Below are positions 45,280 to 54,749 of a DNA stretch of 64,000 nt, piece by piece (positions within the stretch are counted from its first letter, which is position 1; the number at the start of each line of letters is the position of its first letter). The stretch lies in the NCBI RefSeq assembly GCF_007197645.1, contig NZ_VKGK01000025.1:29899-93898 (forward strand), given 5' to 3'. Position numbers and translations under genes: made by a program. Origin of the DNA: Shewanella hanedai (lineage in GTDB: Bacteria; Pseudomonadota; Gammaproteobacteria; Enterobacterales; Shewanellaceae). The notes beneath the pieces are model-generated. The model was not told where the DNA came from. It saw only the letters and a program-made list of their open reading frames with translations, and did no database searches.

Positions 45280-45876
45280 TTATGAATCTGTTGGAGAATA
45301 GGCCACGATACGGCCAGTTAACTTGGTTAACTTTTCAATATCCTGTCGCAGTTTCTGTAATTTAGCTTTAGACACATTGGGACCGACAAAAACCTTGGTT
45401 AGCTGACCGTCTACAGGATTCTGAGGTAAAGTATAAGCAGTGAAACCTTTCTTTCTTAGTTGCTTAACTAAACCATTCACATTATCAGCGCTCTTAAAGC
45501 TGCCTAACTGTAATGTATAAGCAGACCCAGTCTTGGCTTCAGGCTTCACCTTTGCCACTTGACTCTTCTCAGCCGGTTTATTTTCTTGCTGAGCTGAAGC
45601 CTCTTTATCTTGGTTCTCTTTTTCTTCAATGGCTTGAACTAACTCACCCAATTCATCAACAGCGGGCTCAAATACTTGTTCACTTTCACTTAAGTCAACA
45701 GTGTCAAAATCTGGGTCAGGTAACTCAACCAACTCCACTTCAGGCCGCAAAGGTATTTCTGCAAACTGCTCTGCTTGATGATCTTTCTTTCCGTCTAAAA
45801 TATCCGGTAAAAAAATCACGCCTAACGCAACAAGAACAATGACTCCGACAAGGCGGTTCTGAAAATGACTAGACAA
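45280..45876 (-). CDS. dedD: SPOR-domain cell-division protein DedD
   Basis: A 198-residue protein with one N-terminal membrane anchor (LVGVIVLVALGVIFLPDIL), an acidic periplasmic linker (about 35-120) and a C-terminal SPOR domain (SAYTLQLGSFKSADNVNGLVKQLRKKG, about 118-195). SPOR binds glycan stripped of stem peptides at the septum. It follows folC with 28 bp between, as in enterobacteria. The gap to cvpA is 203 bp with nothing recognisable. Confidence 0.92.
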   Translation of the reverse strand: MSSHFQNRLVGVIVLVALGVIFLPDILDGKKDHQAEQFAEIPLRPEVELVELPDPDFDTVDLSESEQVFEPAVDELGELVQAIEEKENQDKEASAQQENKPAEKSQVAKVKPEAKTGSAYTLQLGSFKSADNVNGLVKQLRKKGFTAYTLPQNPVDGQLTKVFVGPNVSKAKLQKLRQDIEKLTKLTGRIVAYSPTDS

Positions 45877-45904
45877 TTTATCTCCCTAAAACGAATTGGA
45901 TTAC

Positions 45905-47185
45905 TTAAAAGTTCAGCGACAAGGCTTTAAATTCGGCCACTGTATAAAAAGAACCAAACACAATGACAGCATCGTCAGGTGTTAGTTTTGAGCTTAGCTC
46001 ACTCCATGCAGCACTTAGACTAGCATATTGCGATGAGGAGCTTGAAGCCCTTAATGCCCCTTGTAACTGCTCAGGACTGGCACTTCTATCAGTATTGAGT
46101 GAGGTGAATGACCAATGATCTATCTGATCAGCTAAAATGTTAATCACCTCAGTACAATCTTTATCTTTCAGCATGCCACATAATGCATATAATCGCTTAA
46201 ATTTAAATGTGTTAAGCCGTTTCGCCAAGTATCGAGCAGCATGAGGATTGTGAGCAACATCAAGTATAATTAATGGCTGCTCACACGCCAACTCGAATCT
46301 TCCTTCAAGACGAGCATTGCCTATCGCTTGCTTAATAATATCAACGGAGATCTCTGGCCAACCCAGTTCAATCACAGCCAATGCCGTTGCCGCATTTGGC
46401 AATGGTAGTTGAGGTAACGGCAACTGTGTGATCACACGTTTACTGCCGTTGAAATCCCAGTGGTGATTGTCACTTTGGTTTAATTGATAGCTAAACTCTT
46501 TACCAACACAGTGAAGCACTGCTCCCTTAAGCTTAGCGACTTCCAATAAGCTATTTGGAATATCAGGCTCACCGACAATTGCAGGCCTAGATGAACGGAA
46601 AATACCCGCTTTCTCAGCCGCAACTAACTCACGGGTATCGCCTAAGTACTCCTGATGATCGAGATCAATTGAGGTCACCACAGCAATATCGGCGTCGATA
46701 ATGTTGGTGGCGTCTAATCGACCTCCCAAGCCAACTTCGAGCAAAATGACGTCCAGCTTTGAGGACTTAAATAGATAGAGTCCAGCTAACGTGGCAAATT
46801 CAAAGAAACTCAAGGAAATCTCTTCCCTTGCACGATTAATCGCGGCAAATGCCTCTATCACCTGAATATCTTGTGCATCTTCGCCATTGATTCTGATACG
46901 TTCATTGTACTTGAGTATATGTGGCGAGCTATATACACCAACGCGATGACCTGCAAGTAACAAGACCTGTTCAAGCATTGCGCAAGTGGTGCCCTTGCCA
47001 TTCGTACCAGCAACAGTGACCACCTTAGCATCGCCCAATTCTCTTAGGCCCAAACGGTCGGCAACTATAGAGACACGCTCTAACCCCATATCAATCTCAG
47101 TGGGATGTATCGCCATCAAGTAGTCTAACCATAAGGTTAAATTAGCATCTTTGGCTGGGGCTATTGGCATATCGTTTAGGCTCAT
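45905..47185 (-). CDS. folC: bifunctional folylpolyglutamate synthase / dihydrofolate synthase
   Basis: A 426-residue Mur-ligase-like enzyme with P-loop VTVAGTNGKGTTCAMLE, VYSSPHILKYNERI, LDVILLEVGLGGRLDATN, the omega-loop DLDHQEYLG and LIILDVAHNPHAARYLAKRL. It adds glutamate to dihydropteroate and to folates. truA lies only 58 bp upstream; accD, which stands between them in E. coli, is absent. Confidence 0.95.
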   Translation of the reverse strand: MSLNDMPIAPAKDANLTLWLDYLMAIHPTEIDMGLERVSIVADRLGLRELGDAKVVTVAGTNGKGTTCAMLEQVLLLAGHRVGVYSSPHILKYNERIRINGEDAQDIQVIEAFAAINRAREEISLSFFEFATLAGLYLFKSSKLDVILLEVGLGGRLDATNIIDADIAVVTSIDLDHQEYLGDTRELVAAEKAGIFRSSRPAIVGEPDIPNSLLEVAKLKGAVLHCVGKEFSYQLNQSDNHHWDFNGSKRVITQLPLPQLPLPNAATALAVIELGWPEISVDIIKQAIGNARLEGRFELACEQPLIILDVAHNPHAARYLAKRLNTFKFKRLYALCGMLKDKDCTEVINILADQIDHWSFTSLNTDRSASPEQLQGALRASSSSSQYASLSAAWSELSSKLTPDDAVIVFGSFYTVAEFKALSLNF

Positions 47186-47243
47186 AATGAATCACTCAAA
47201 AAACACCACTTTGTGGCACAAATATAGATGGGGAACAGCTCAA

Positions 47244-48029
47244 TCAATCAAGCATAAACAGAGGGCCTAATGCGAGCTTAGGCAATTCATAACGCTCTGG
47301 ATATGTCACATCAACCATATACAAACCATTAGGTTTAGCGGTAGGTGCAGCCTTACTTCTGTCTTTTAATGCAAGTAATTCTGGGATCCACTCATGAGTC
47401 TGATTCCCTAAACCAATTTCAATTAAGGAGCCAACAATATTTCGCACCATGTGGTGTAAAAATGCATTGGCCTTTATATCAACGCAGATGTACATCCCTT
47501 GCCTAGTCACATTCACCTCGTGCACATTACGGTTAGGGGATTTAGACTGGCAATGAAGTGCTCTAAAGCTGGTAAAATCGTGCTCACCCACAAAGTGTTG
47601 AGCCGCTTCGTGCATCTTTTTCTCATCTAGATGGGTTCTGTAATGACTCACACCTGAGCGTAAAATACCGGGGCGTAACTGATAGTTATAGATCATATAT
47701 CGGTAGCGTCGGGCCGTTGCAGAAAAGCGAGCATGAAAATCTTCATCAACCACTTTTGACCATCTCACGGCAATATCATCAGGGAGGCTGACGTTCACAC
47801 CCAAAGTCCAAGCTGAATCTTTACGGATCGCATTAGTTTCAAAATGAACTATCTGACCAGTAGCATGGACACCAGTATCGGTTCTTCCGGCACAATGGAC
47901 GGTAATGGGCTCATTGGCCACTTTTGACAAGGCTTTCTCTAGCTGAGCCTGAACAGAGTCAACTTCAAGCTGACGCTGCCAGCCAAAATATTTACTGCCA
48001 TCATATTCGACACCTAACGCTACTCGCAT
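47244..48029 (-). CDS. truA: tRNA pseudouridine synthase A (positions 38-40)
   Basis: A 261-residue enzyme: MRVALGVEYDGSKYFGWQRQ start, catalytic Asp in HCAGRTDTGVHATGQIVHF, RRYRYMIYN, FLHHMVRNIVGSLIEIG and the late AAPTAKPNGLYMV. It makes pseudouridine in the anticodon arm. I use ATG 48029 (AAGAGG upstream) rather than the in-frame 48080, which would add a poor N-terminus. A terminator at 48117-48145 separates it from fimV. Confidence 0.95.
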   Translation of the reverse strand: MRVALGVEYDGSKYFGWQRQLEVDSVQAQLEKALSKVANEPITVHCAGRTDTGVHATGQIVHFETNAIRKDSAWTLGVNVSLPDDIAVRWSKVVDEDFHARFSATARRYRYMIYNYQLRPGILRSGVSHYRTHLDEKKMHEAAQHFVGEHDFTSFRALHCQSKSPNRNVHEVNVTRQGMYICVDIKANAFLHHMVRNIVGSLIEIGLGNQTHEWIPELLALKDRSKAAPTAKPNGLYMVDVTYPERYELPKLALGPLFMLD

Positions 48030-48116
48030 ACAACCTCTTAAAACCTTTAATCCACTGTCAAAAACAACAGAAATACTCAAATCTATTTAGGGGCTGGATT
48101 CTAGCATAATGAAATT

Positions 48117-48145
48117 AAAAAATGGCGCCGAGGGCGCCATTTTTT
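48117..48145 (-). terminator. terminator after fimV
   Basis: AAAAAATGGCGCC (48117-48129) pairs with GGCGCCATTTTTT (48133-48145) around GAG. It has T-tracts on either strand and lies about 40 nt past the fimV stop. Confidence 0.95.
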
Positions 48146-48184
48146 ATCTAATACCATTGACGGTACGACAAGATCGAACAGGAT

Positions 48185-51100
48185 TTAAGTTAAACTATTG
48201 ATTAACCCTTCAGCTTCCTGTTTTTGCTTATCATTTCCATCTAACTTTACTTCCTGCAGTAATGCATTAGCGCTGTCGTTATCATCAATTTCGATATAAG
48301 CCCGAGCAAGGTCTAGTTTGGCGTTAACAGAGTTCTCCTCATCATCGACATCCACCATGGAAGCATTGCCCATCAAGCTGTCTAGTTCGCCCATATCGAC
48401 ATCCAGCTCTTTGTATTGATCGATCTCAACCTCTTCTTCATCGGCCTCGTTAAGTAAACGATCAATATCAATGAAACCATTATCTTTTTGGAAGTTAGTC
48501 AGGTCGTGCTCATTAACCTCATTAGCAGGTGCCACTGCATTTTCTTGAGCATCCAGTGCGGCTAGCGCTTCATCAACCGTTAACTTACCGTCGTCAGCAA
48601 TTGATAAACCTAAATCTACGTCTTCATCGGTAAGATCTTCACTGCCTTCAATCACATCAACTGGGTCGGCAGGAGGTAGCTCAATATCTTCAGTTAAATT
48701 ATCTAACTCTCCATCCCACTCTAGACTATCGTCGCTATTGTGTTTATTGGACTTGAGATCACCAAAGAAACTGTCCTCTTTAATCGACTTAGAACTCGTA
48801 CTAGACTCTTTTTCTGCCGACTCAAGATCAGCGAGTAAAGCATCAAGCGCTTCATCTTTCGAAGATGACTCTCGCCCCTCTTCTTCCGTGAAATCTAAAT
48901 CAATATTTTCAACGCTATCTAAGACTGCAATTGACTCTTCAGGATCCTTTGACTCTGGCTCGCCCTCAAACAGCAAGGAGTCAAAATCAGCTTCCTCTGC
49001 CATATCTGAGATATCTAAATCATCAACATCAGTCTCTAATTCAGCAGCAAGCTCTTCACTGAGGTCATTTTCTTCTGAACTGGCTTCTGAGCTGTCTTCT
49101 GAACCAACAACCGGATCATCAAGTTCGTCAAGTTCAACATCATCAGCCTGATTTTCTACCTTATCTGACAAATCTAACGAGTCTAAATCGGTTTCTTCAA
49201 CCTGCTCTTCTAGTTTATCTACAGTATCTGTCCCCAATTCAGGCTCAACTGCAATTTCTTCACTGGGGTGATTCTCGTCTAAGCTGTTCTCTGAGATACC
49301 TTCAGGTTCATCAAATCCTGCTAATAAAGAGTCTAAATCGGCATCATCAGCCTGTTCTTCGGCCTCATAAGCCGTTTCTAAACCATCAATATCAGCTTCT
49401 AATTCAACAGCTATCTCTTCGCTGAGGTCATTCTCTTCAGGGCTGTCTTCAGAACCATCAGCTAACTCATCAAATCCTGCCAACAAAGAGTCGAGATCAG
49501 CATCATCAACGGGCTCTTCTGGCTTGTCTGATGATTCATCCTCTAATGCAGCGGCAATCTCTTCACTGAGATCACTCACTTCTGAACTGTCTTCAACGCC
49601 ATCTACAGGCTCATCAAATCCTGCTAATAAAGAGTCAAGATCAGCATCATCAACGGGATCTTCTGCCTTGTCTGATGAGCCACCTTCTAATTCAGCGGCT
49701 ATCTCCTCACTGAGATCACTCACTTCTGAACTATCTTCAGCGCCATCTACAGGCTCATCAAATCCTGCCAATAAAGAGTCAAGATCAGCATCATCAACCT
49801 CTTCTTCCACATTAACTAACGCGTCATTCTCTGAATCAGCTTCGACCTCTTCATTGGAATTATCATCCGCAGGCAGATCGAACTCAGCGAGCAAATCATC
49901 AAGATCTGACTCATTAACTTCATCTTCTACTTTCTCTGTTGCGTCAACCTCTGGTTCAGTAGCAACATCTTCACTCGCATTATCTTCGGCAGGCAGATCG
50001 AACTCAGCCAATAAAGAGTCAGGGTCAGCTTCGTTAACTTCATCTTCTATTTTCTCTGATGTGTCGGCCTCAGCTTCAGCTGGCAGATCGAACTCGGCCA
50101 ATAAAGAATCAAGATCGGCTTCATCAACTTCCTCATCTCCAGACTCAGAGTCTGCAGCTGGCTCACCTATGCCTTCAAGCAGAGAATCAAGCTCTTCGTC
50201 AACTTCTTGAGTAGACTTAGTTTCGTTGACGACATCAACTTCATTAATATCAGTAAGCAGAGAGTCCAGCTCCACAGGCTCATCTTCAGAGGTATCAACT
50301 TCCTCTTCAGGTTTATCTTCAGCTTTAGGAATCTCAGCGTCATCGACACCAATTCCATCAAGCAGAGAGTCTAAATCTTCTTCATCGCCATCTTGTTCAC
50401 CCATGGCTTCGGCCCAAAGTTCATCCAGGGATTGTCCCTCGTCTTCAACTTCAAGCTCACTCTCTTCTGAGGCTTTTTCCTCACCCGGATCGACAAACAT
50501 GTCGCTCGCCATATCCATCTGTTCAGAATCAATGTCCATTTCGACTTCAGGCTGTAATTCACTGGAATCGACATTCATCAGGGAATCAAGGGAGTCATCA
50601 TCCTCTTCAGTATCCAGATGAACGGCCATATTATCGACATCGGCTTCGGTTTTATCTTCATCATCAGCAGTTGGTTCTGGCGCATCTTCTACAGCACTAT
50701 TTTCCAGCTCACCTTCGTTTCTACGACGCCTTAAGAACAACCATAGGAACATCAATGCTATCGCTGATGGAATTGCAGCACCTAAGATTAAGGTCAATGG
50801 ACTGCTCATTAGCTCTTTCCACTTAATCCCCTCTTCTTCGATTGGCGCTACCTCGGTAAGAGATGACGCTTCCATCTCAGCAAGTCTCTCTTTTAATGCT
50901 TCAACATCAGCCGACAGGGATTCATTTTTCAAGCGACTTGCTTGAAGCTGCTCCTGTAGAATGGCAATTTCTTCCTCTAAACCATCCACTTTTTCAGTGA
51001 GCAGCTCGATGTCGTTTCCGCTAACGGTTAACTCATCCTGAGCTCTTCCCAATTCATCGGTAAGTTGTAAGTTTTTATCTTGTGCAGTGGCAAGATCAGA

Positions 51101-51643
51101 CAACATTTGGCTGTTCTCAACTGCATTTGTTTTATCATTTTCGGCTGGAATCGATGCAGGGGTAACTGGTGTGACGGCTTGCTCAGTATTCGGAATATTA
51201 GCTTTAGGAACGGTAGGTTTTACGGTCGCGACGGGTTTGGTGGTTAATTTTTTCCAGCCAGCATCATTTCGCTCAGCCCGCTGTTTAGCTAAGCTTTTAG
51301 GAATCGCCAACATAAACTCTTTAGACGGGATGAGCAATATCATCCCTTTCTCTAAACTGTTGTAATTAGGATTTGAGAATGCGTGAGGGTTAGCATCATA
51401 AATAGCTCCCATCACTTGATAAATACTTACGCTCGGATCGGGTTGAACCTTCTGAGCGATACTCCAAAACGTATCGGAAGAACGGGTTGGACCGTATTGA
51501 TTGATGCTTTGCCTGACCTCACCGTCGGGGCCGGTTATCTTTAACGACTCGGCTGCAAAAACTGTTTGTTCAACAGAACTACTAACGAGGACCAGTAATA
51601 CTGAGGCAATCAAACCGACAAGATACGGAGTGCGAAAGTTCAT
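48185..51643 (-). CDS. fimV: FimV-like polar hub protein with LysM domain and acidic repeats
   Basis: An 1152-residue protein. It has a signal sequence, a periplasmic LysM-like domain (DTFWSIAQKVQPDPSVSIYQ, about 55-110), a coiled coil (about 180-260), one TM helix (LTLILGAAIPSAIALMFLWLF, about 281) and a very long acidic cytoplasmic region. The C-terminal FimV motif resembles a TPR (NAKLDLARAYIEIDDNDSANALLQEV). FimV organises the cell pole, type IV pili and twitching in relatives. The acidic region contains repeats of the type DDADLDSLLAGFDEP with a DNA period near 144 bp. It keeps the asd-fimV-truA order. Confidence 0.93.
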   Translation of the reverse strand: MNFRTPYLVGLIASVLLVLVSSSVEQTVFAAESLKITGPDGEVRQSINQYGPTRSSDTFWSIAQKVQPDPSVSIYQVMGAIYDANPHAFSNPNYNSLEKGMILLIPSKEFMLAIPKSLAKQRAERNDAGWKKLTTKPVATVKPTVPKANIPNTEQAVTPVTPASIPAENDKTNAVENSQMLSDLATAQDKNLQLTDELGRAQDELTVSGNDIELLTEKVDGLEEEIAILQEQLQASRLKNESLSADVEALKERLAEMEASSLTEVAPIEEEGIKWKELMSSPLTLILGAAIPSAIALMFLWLFLRRRRNEGELENSAVEDAPEPTADDEDKTEADVDNMAVHLDTEEDDDSLDSLMNVDSSELQPEVEMDIDSEQMDMASDMFVDPGEEKASEESELEVEDEGQSLDELWAEAMGEQDGDEEDLDSLLDGIGVDDAEIPKAEDKPEEEVDTSEDEPVELDSLLTDINEVDVVNETKSTQEVDEELDSLLEGIGEPAADSESGDEEVDEADLDSLLAEFDLPAEAEADTSEKIEDEVNEADPDSLLAEFDLPAEDNASEDVATEPEVDATEKVEDEVNESDLDDLLAEFDLPADDNSNEEVEADSENDALVNVEEEVDDADLDSLLAGFDEPVDGAEDSSEVSDLSEEIAAELEGGSSDKAEDPVDDADLDSLLAGFDEPVDGVEDSSEVSDLSEEIAAALEDESSDKPEEPVDDADLDSLLAGFDELADGSEDSPEENDLSEEIAVELEADIDGLETAYEAEEQADDADLDSLLAGFDEPEGISENSLDENHPSEEIAVEPELGTDTVDKLEEQVEETDLDSLDLSDKVENQADDVELDELDDPVVGSEDSSEASSEENDLSEELAAELETDVDDLDISDMAEEADFDSLLFEGEPESKDPEESIAVLDSVENIDLDFTEEEGRESSSKDEALDALLADLESAEKESSTSSKSIKEDSFFGDLKSNKHNSDDSLEWDGELDNLTEDIELPPADPVDVIEGSEDLTDEDVDLGLSIADDGKLTVDEALAALDAQENAVAPANEVNEHDLTNFQKDNGFIDIDRLLNEADEEEVEIDQYKELDVDMGELDSLMGNASMVDVDDEENSVNAKLDLARAYIEIDDNDSANALLQEVKLDGNDKQKQEAEGLINSLT
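49290..49800 (-). repeat. tandem repeat inside fimV, period about 144 bp
   Basis: The word CAAATCCTGC recurs near 49312, 49471, 49616 and 49760 together with flanking sequence encoding DADLDSLLAGFDEP units and SEEIA(V/A)ELE spacers. The last two intervals are about 144 bp and the first is longer. Looser versions continue to about 50110. Confidence 0.8.
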
Positions 51644-51777
51644 TCATTCTTCCCTTTCAAATGCAATGGTTTTGCTAATAAGCGCATAGCTTTAGGCAAT
51701 TGTATTTATTGAGATTACTATAAACCAGAAATCAATGGTCTGCTACTGTTCACAATTCAAAAACAAGTGTAAATACT

Positions 51778-51804
51778 AAAAAGCCTGCATATTGCAGGCT
51801 TTTT
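51778..51804 (-). terminator. terminator between asd and fimV
   Basis: AAAAAGCCTGCA (51778-51789) pairs with TGCAGGCTTTTT (51793-51804) around TAT, about 30 nt past the asd stop. Confidence 0.95.
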
Positions 51805-51832
51805 CAACAGAACAAGCTATATGTTCTTAGTA

Positions 51833-52849
51833 CTAGTAATAATCTCTGATCAACACTTCGGCAATCTGAATACTATTAAGAGCAGCGCCTTTTCTAATGT
51901 TATCAGAGACAACCCACAAGTTAATACCGTTATCATGGGATATATCTTTACGGACACGACCCACATAGACAGGATCACTTCCAGCGGCATCGGTCACCAC
52001 GGTCGGATACTCTTCATCTGACTCAAACAGTTCCACACCTGGCGCATCTCTTAACACAGATTTAACGTCTTCTGCATCAACAGGTTGCAATGTCTCTAAG
52101 TGAATAGCTTCTGAGTGACCATGAAAAACCGGGATCCGAACCGCTGTCGGGTTAACCACAATATTTTCATCGCCGAAGATTTTCTGAGTTTCCCAGACCA
52201 TCTTCATCTCTTCTTTGGTATACCCATTATCCATAAACTTATCAATATGAGGTAACGCATTAAACGCTATCTGTTTTGGATAAGCTTTCGGCTCAATTGG
52301 CAATCCTTGAAGCAGCTTTGCACATTGACTGGCTAACTCTTCAATGGCTTCTTTACCTGAACCCGACACAGACTGGTAAGTCGCGACATTAATTCGTGAA
52401 ATACCAAAAGCATCGTATATCGGCTTTAGTGCAACCAACATCTGAATAGTAGAGCAGTTTGGATTAGCAATGATATTACGATTACGGAAATCAGCAATCG
52501 CTTCCGGATTCACTTCCGGTATCACTAACGGTACATCGATGTCATATCTGAAATGAGAGGTGTTATCGATTACAACACAACCATGTTCAGCCGCTATCGG
52601 CGCCCATTTCTCTGACACATCACCACCAGCAGAGAAGAAGCCTATCTGCGCTTGAGACCAGTCAAAAGTATCAACATCAAGAATTTCTACTTGTTTACCG
52701 TGAAAACTTACCGTATTACCCGCACTACGACTACTGGCAAGTGGGAATAAATTAGCAACGGGGAAATTGCGCTCTTCGAGGATCTCGATCATAGTTTGAC
52801 CCACCGCGCCCGTAGCACCCAATACGACAACATTAAATTCTTGCGACAT
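51833..52849 (-). CDS. asd: aspartate-semialdehyde dehydrogenase
   Basis: A 338-residue enzyme. It has NADP-binding VVVLGATGAVGQTMIEILEE, catalytic Cys in IIANPNCSTIQMLVAL, YQSVSGSGKEAIEEL and the catalytic His region RIPVFHGHSEAIHLE. The Cys is present, so this is the active enzyme and not the inactive USG-1 paralogue. It makes aspartate semialdehyde for lysine/diaminopimelate, threonine and methionine. ATG 52849 begins 2 nt after the pdxB stop, implying one transcript. Confidence 0.95.
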   Translation of the reverse strand: MSQEFNVVVLGATGAVGQTMIEILEERNFPVANLFPLASSRSAGNTVSFHGKQVEILDVDTFDWSQAQIGFFSAGGDVSEKWAPIAAEHGCVVIDNTSHFRYDIDVPLVIPEVNPEAIADFRNRNIIANPNCSTIQMLVALKPIYDAFGISRINVATYQSVSGSGKEAIEELASQCAKLLQGLPIEPKAYPKQIAFNALPHIDKFMDNGYTKEEMKMVWETQKIFGDENIVVNPTAVRIPVFHGHSEAIHLETLQPVDAEDVKSVLRDAPGVELFESDEEYPTVVTDAAGSDPVYVGRVRKDISHDNGINLWVVSDNIRKGAALNSIQIAEVLIRDYY

Positions 52850-52851
52850 AA

Positions 52852-54015
52852 TTACAGACCGATCCTTGAAAACCCTAAATTGGACAACCAATTTACATCA
52901 GATTGCCCCGTACTTACTACCCTTAAGGCACTAAATTCACGCCGATGCTTATGATTTTTTCTCATAAGGTCAAACCCATTGTTATTCGCGCAATTTACTC
53001 GGCTATTTTTTGATGAATGATTAAGGATCATGGCTCTAAATTGTTCATCATCATCTCGCAGGTCATAAATGAAGCGAGACAGTTGTAGCAGCGCCTTTTC
53101 ATTGGGAACGCTGTCGATACTCATCTGCTCACTCCATAAAGCAGGCAACAATGAAGTCATCGACTTTTCAGTGTTCAACTCCAGTACCTGCATCAGCTTC
53201 TGATACAACATATACGTGCCACGAGCTTTGCCTTCCAAGCTATATCCCGCAATATGCGGCGTTGCCAGTTCAACAAACGGGATCAATTCAAGCATGGGGT
53301 TAGGTTCCCCCTCCCACACATCAAGCACCACTTTGATATCATGTCGCTGCTGCTTAACTTTTATCAAAGCGCGGTTATCAATCACCTCACCTCGGCAGCA
53401 ATTAAGCAACCAAGTTCCCTGCTTTAAACTCTTGAGTCTGGTTTCATCAAACAGATACCAAGTTTTATGCTCACCCGTTTTAGTGATAGGCACATGAAGA
53501 CTTATCACATCACAGCGGCTGATTAATTGATCGAGCGAGATAAAATCACGAGGGTCGCTATCAGCAATAACAGGGTCATGCATCAATACACTCACCCCAT
53601 AAGCCGCAAGGCATTTGGCCACCGCAGTGCCTGTATTACCAGCACCCACAATGCCCACCGTCTTCGTTTTTAAGTTGTCACCAAAACGGTTAGCCAGCTC
53701 CAACATAGCGATAAAAGCAAACTCGCCCACAGCCGTTGCATTACACCCCGGCGCATTGCTAAAAGGAATCCCCCGACTAGCAAGAAGTTCGGTATCGATA
53801 TGATCGGTGCCGATAGTGGCACTACCAACAAATTTGAGCTTGCTATTGAGTGATAGCAAAGCCGCATTAACGGTTGTCACTGAGCGAACCAAGAGCACAT
53901 CGGCATCACTCACCTGCTCTGCTGTCAGCTCCCTGCCATTAACGGTTTCAATAGTCCCTAAGTCGCCAAACAACTGTTGTACATAAGGCATGTTTTCATC
54001 GGCAAGGATTTTCAT
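52852..54015 (-). CDS. pdxB: erythronate-4-phosphate dehydrogenase
   Basis: A 387-residue D-2-hydroxyacid dehydrogenase acting in pyridoxal-phosphate synthesis. It starts MKILADENMPYVQQLFGDLG, with GSATIGTDHID, GVGEFA-like TAVGEFAFIAML, NAD motif VGIVGAGNTGTAVAKCL, CRGEVIDNRAL and PHIAGYSLEGKARG with the catalytic His, plus the PdxB-specific dimerisation tail. It precedes asd with almost no gap. The 5' side opens onto the accessory region. Confidence 0.95.
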   Translation of the reverse strand: MKILADENMPYVQQLFGDLGTIETVNGRELTAEQVSDADVLLVRSVTTVNAALLSLNSKLKFVGSATIGTDHIDTELLASRGIPFSNAPGCNATAVGEFAFIAMLELANRFGDNLKTKTVGIVGAGNTGTAVAKCLAAYGVSVLMHDPVIADSDPRDFISLDQLISRCDVISLHVPITKTGEHKTWYLFDETRLKSLKQGTWLLNCCRGEVIDNRALIKVKQQRHDIKVVLDVWEGEPNPMLELIPFVELATPHIAGYSLEGKARGTYMLYQKLMQVLELNTEKSMTSLLPALWSEQMSIDSVPNEKALLQLSRFIYDLRDDDEQFRAMILNHSSKNSRVNCANNNGFDLMRKNHKHRREFSALRVVSTGQSDVNWLSNLGFSRIGL

Positions 54016-54749
54016 ATGGTTCCAAAAGTGAGGTGAATGCGTTGGATTAACACATTCTAACAGCTTGAAATGAAGCTAGTTACATTTTCTAGTTTGATTC
54101 ATTTAGCTTTGTTGTTATTGGGCTGATTGTTGAAGGTCTGTGTTTCATTGTTATCTATCGCTTCCAGCGGGTGCCGAGCAAGGATGCACCAATGTCTTGA
54201 TTACATGGATATAAATGAATGACGTATGTTCAGACACTTCTGCGAAATGCCGCGCACATCAGGCCTCCGTGGATGGTGGAAATACCTAATTCAGAATGGA
54301 ACTGAATAGGCCATGCAGACTCTACCAAAACATCTGACCCACAAGGAAGTGGGAAATGCCTAGAAATGTAGGGTACATTTCTAGGCATGTTTTGGAAGCT
54401 CTCAGCCGTATCTACACTTGCTGATTTATCTCTTCGATTTTGACTTGTCTGAGTAAGTCACTAACACGGAAATGCCCCTTTTCGAGTTACAGGCGATAAG
54501 TTGCGCAGATAAGCGACAAGTTAGTTGACCTACTTTTGCTAATCGATAAATGACAGTTACTGACTACTTTCGATATGACAACAATACCCATGCTCACTTT
54601 TCAAGTGTCCTTTCTCGTTTATTCAGAGCTACTCTGGTAGAGTGCTTATAAATCAATAGCTTTACTTTAGTAAGGCTTAAATAATAGGTTTATTAATGCG
54701 CATGCGCACTATACAAATGTTATACGTTTCTAAGATTTGGATTTCATAA
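54016..54749. other. 734-bp non-coding region upstream of the cassette-like genes
   Basis: This contains repeat copy B (54080-54445) and then about 300 bp in which I see no gene. Near its right end are a perfect 12-bp palindrome TGCGCATGCGCA (54697-54708) and GTTATAC (54719-54725), which resembles an integron recombination core (GTTRRRY-like) placed 25 bp before the first cassette gene. Confidence 0.5.
54080..54445 (+). repeat. dispersed non-coding repeat, copy B, with a perfect 15-bp hairpin
   Basis: It shares with copy A TGATTCATTTAGCT near its left end, GGGAAATGCCTAGAAATGTA near its right, AGCCGTATCTACAC and TTTATCTCTTCGATTTT. At 54356-54388 the arms ATGCCTAGAAATGTA and TACATTTCTAGGCAT pair perfectly around GGG; the same place in copy A is a decayed hairpin. 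It lies in the orientation opposite to copy C, on the other side of the two orphan genes. Confidence 0.65.

Noticed and set aside
49290..49800. Regular repeats considered as a CRISPR array
   Set aside because: The period is about 144 bp, the repeats are in frame inside fimV and encode protein units.
48738..51365. Long Ser-rich open frames on the plus strand across fimV (for example 49524-50210, 228 codons)
   Set aside because: They mirror the acidic Asp/Glu/Leu repeats of FimV in the complementary strand, consist almost only of Ser and Ala, and have no ribosome site.
51833..52849. Gene next to pdxB as the inactive USG-1 paralogue
   Set aside because: The catalytic Cys (NPNCST) and His region are intact, so it is a true asd.
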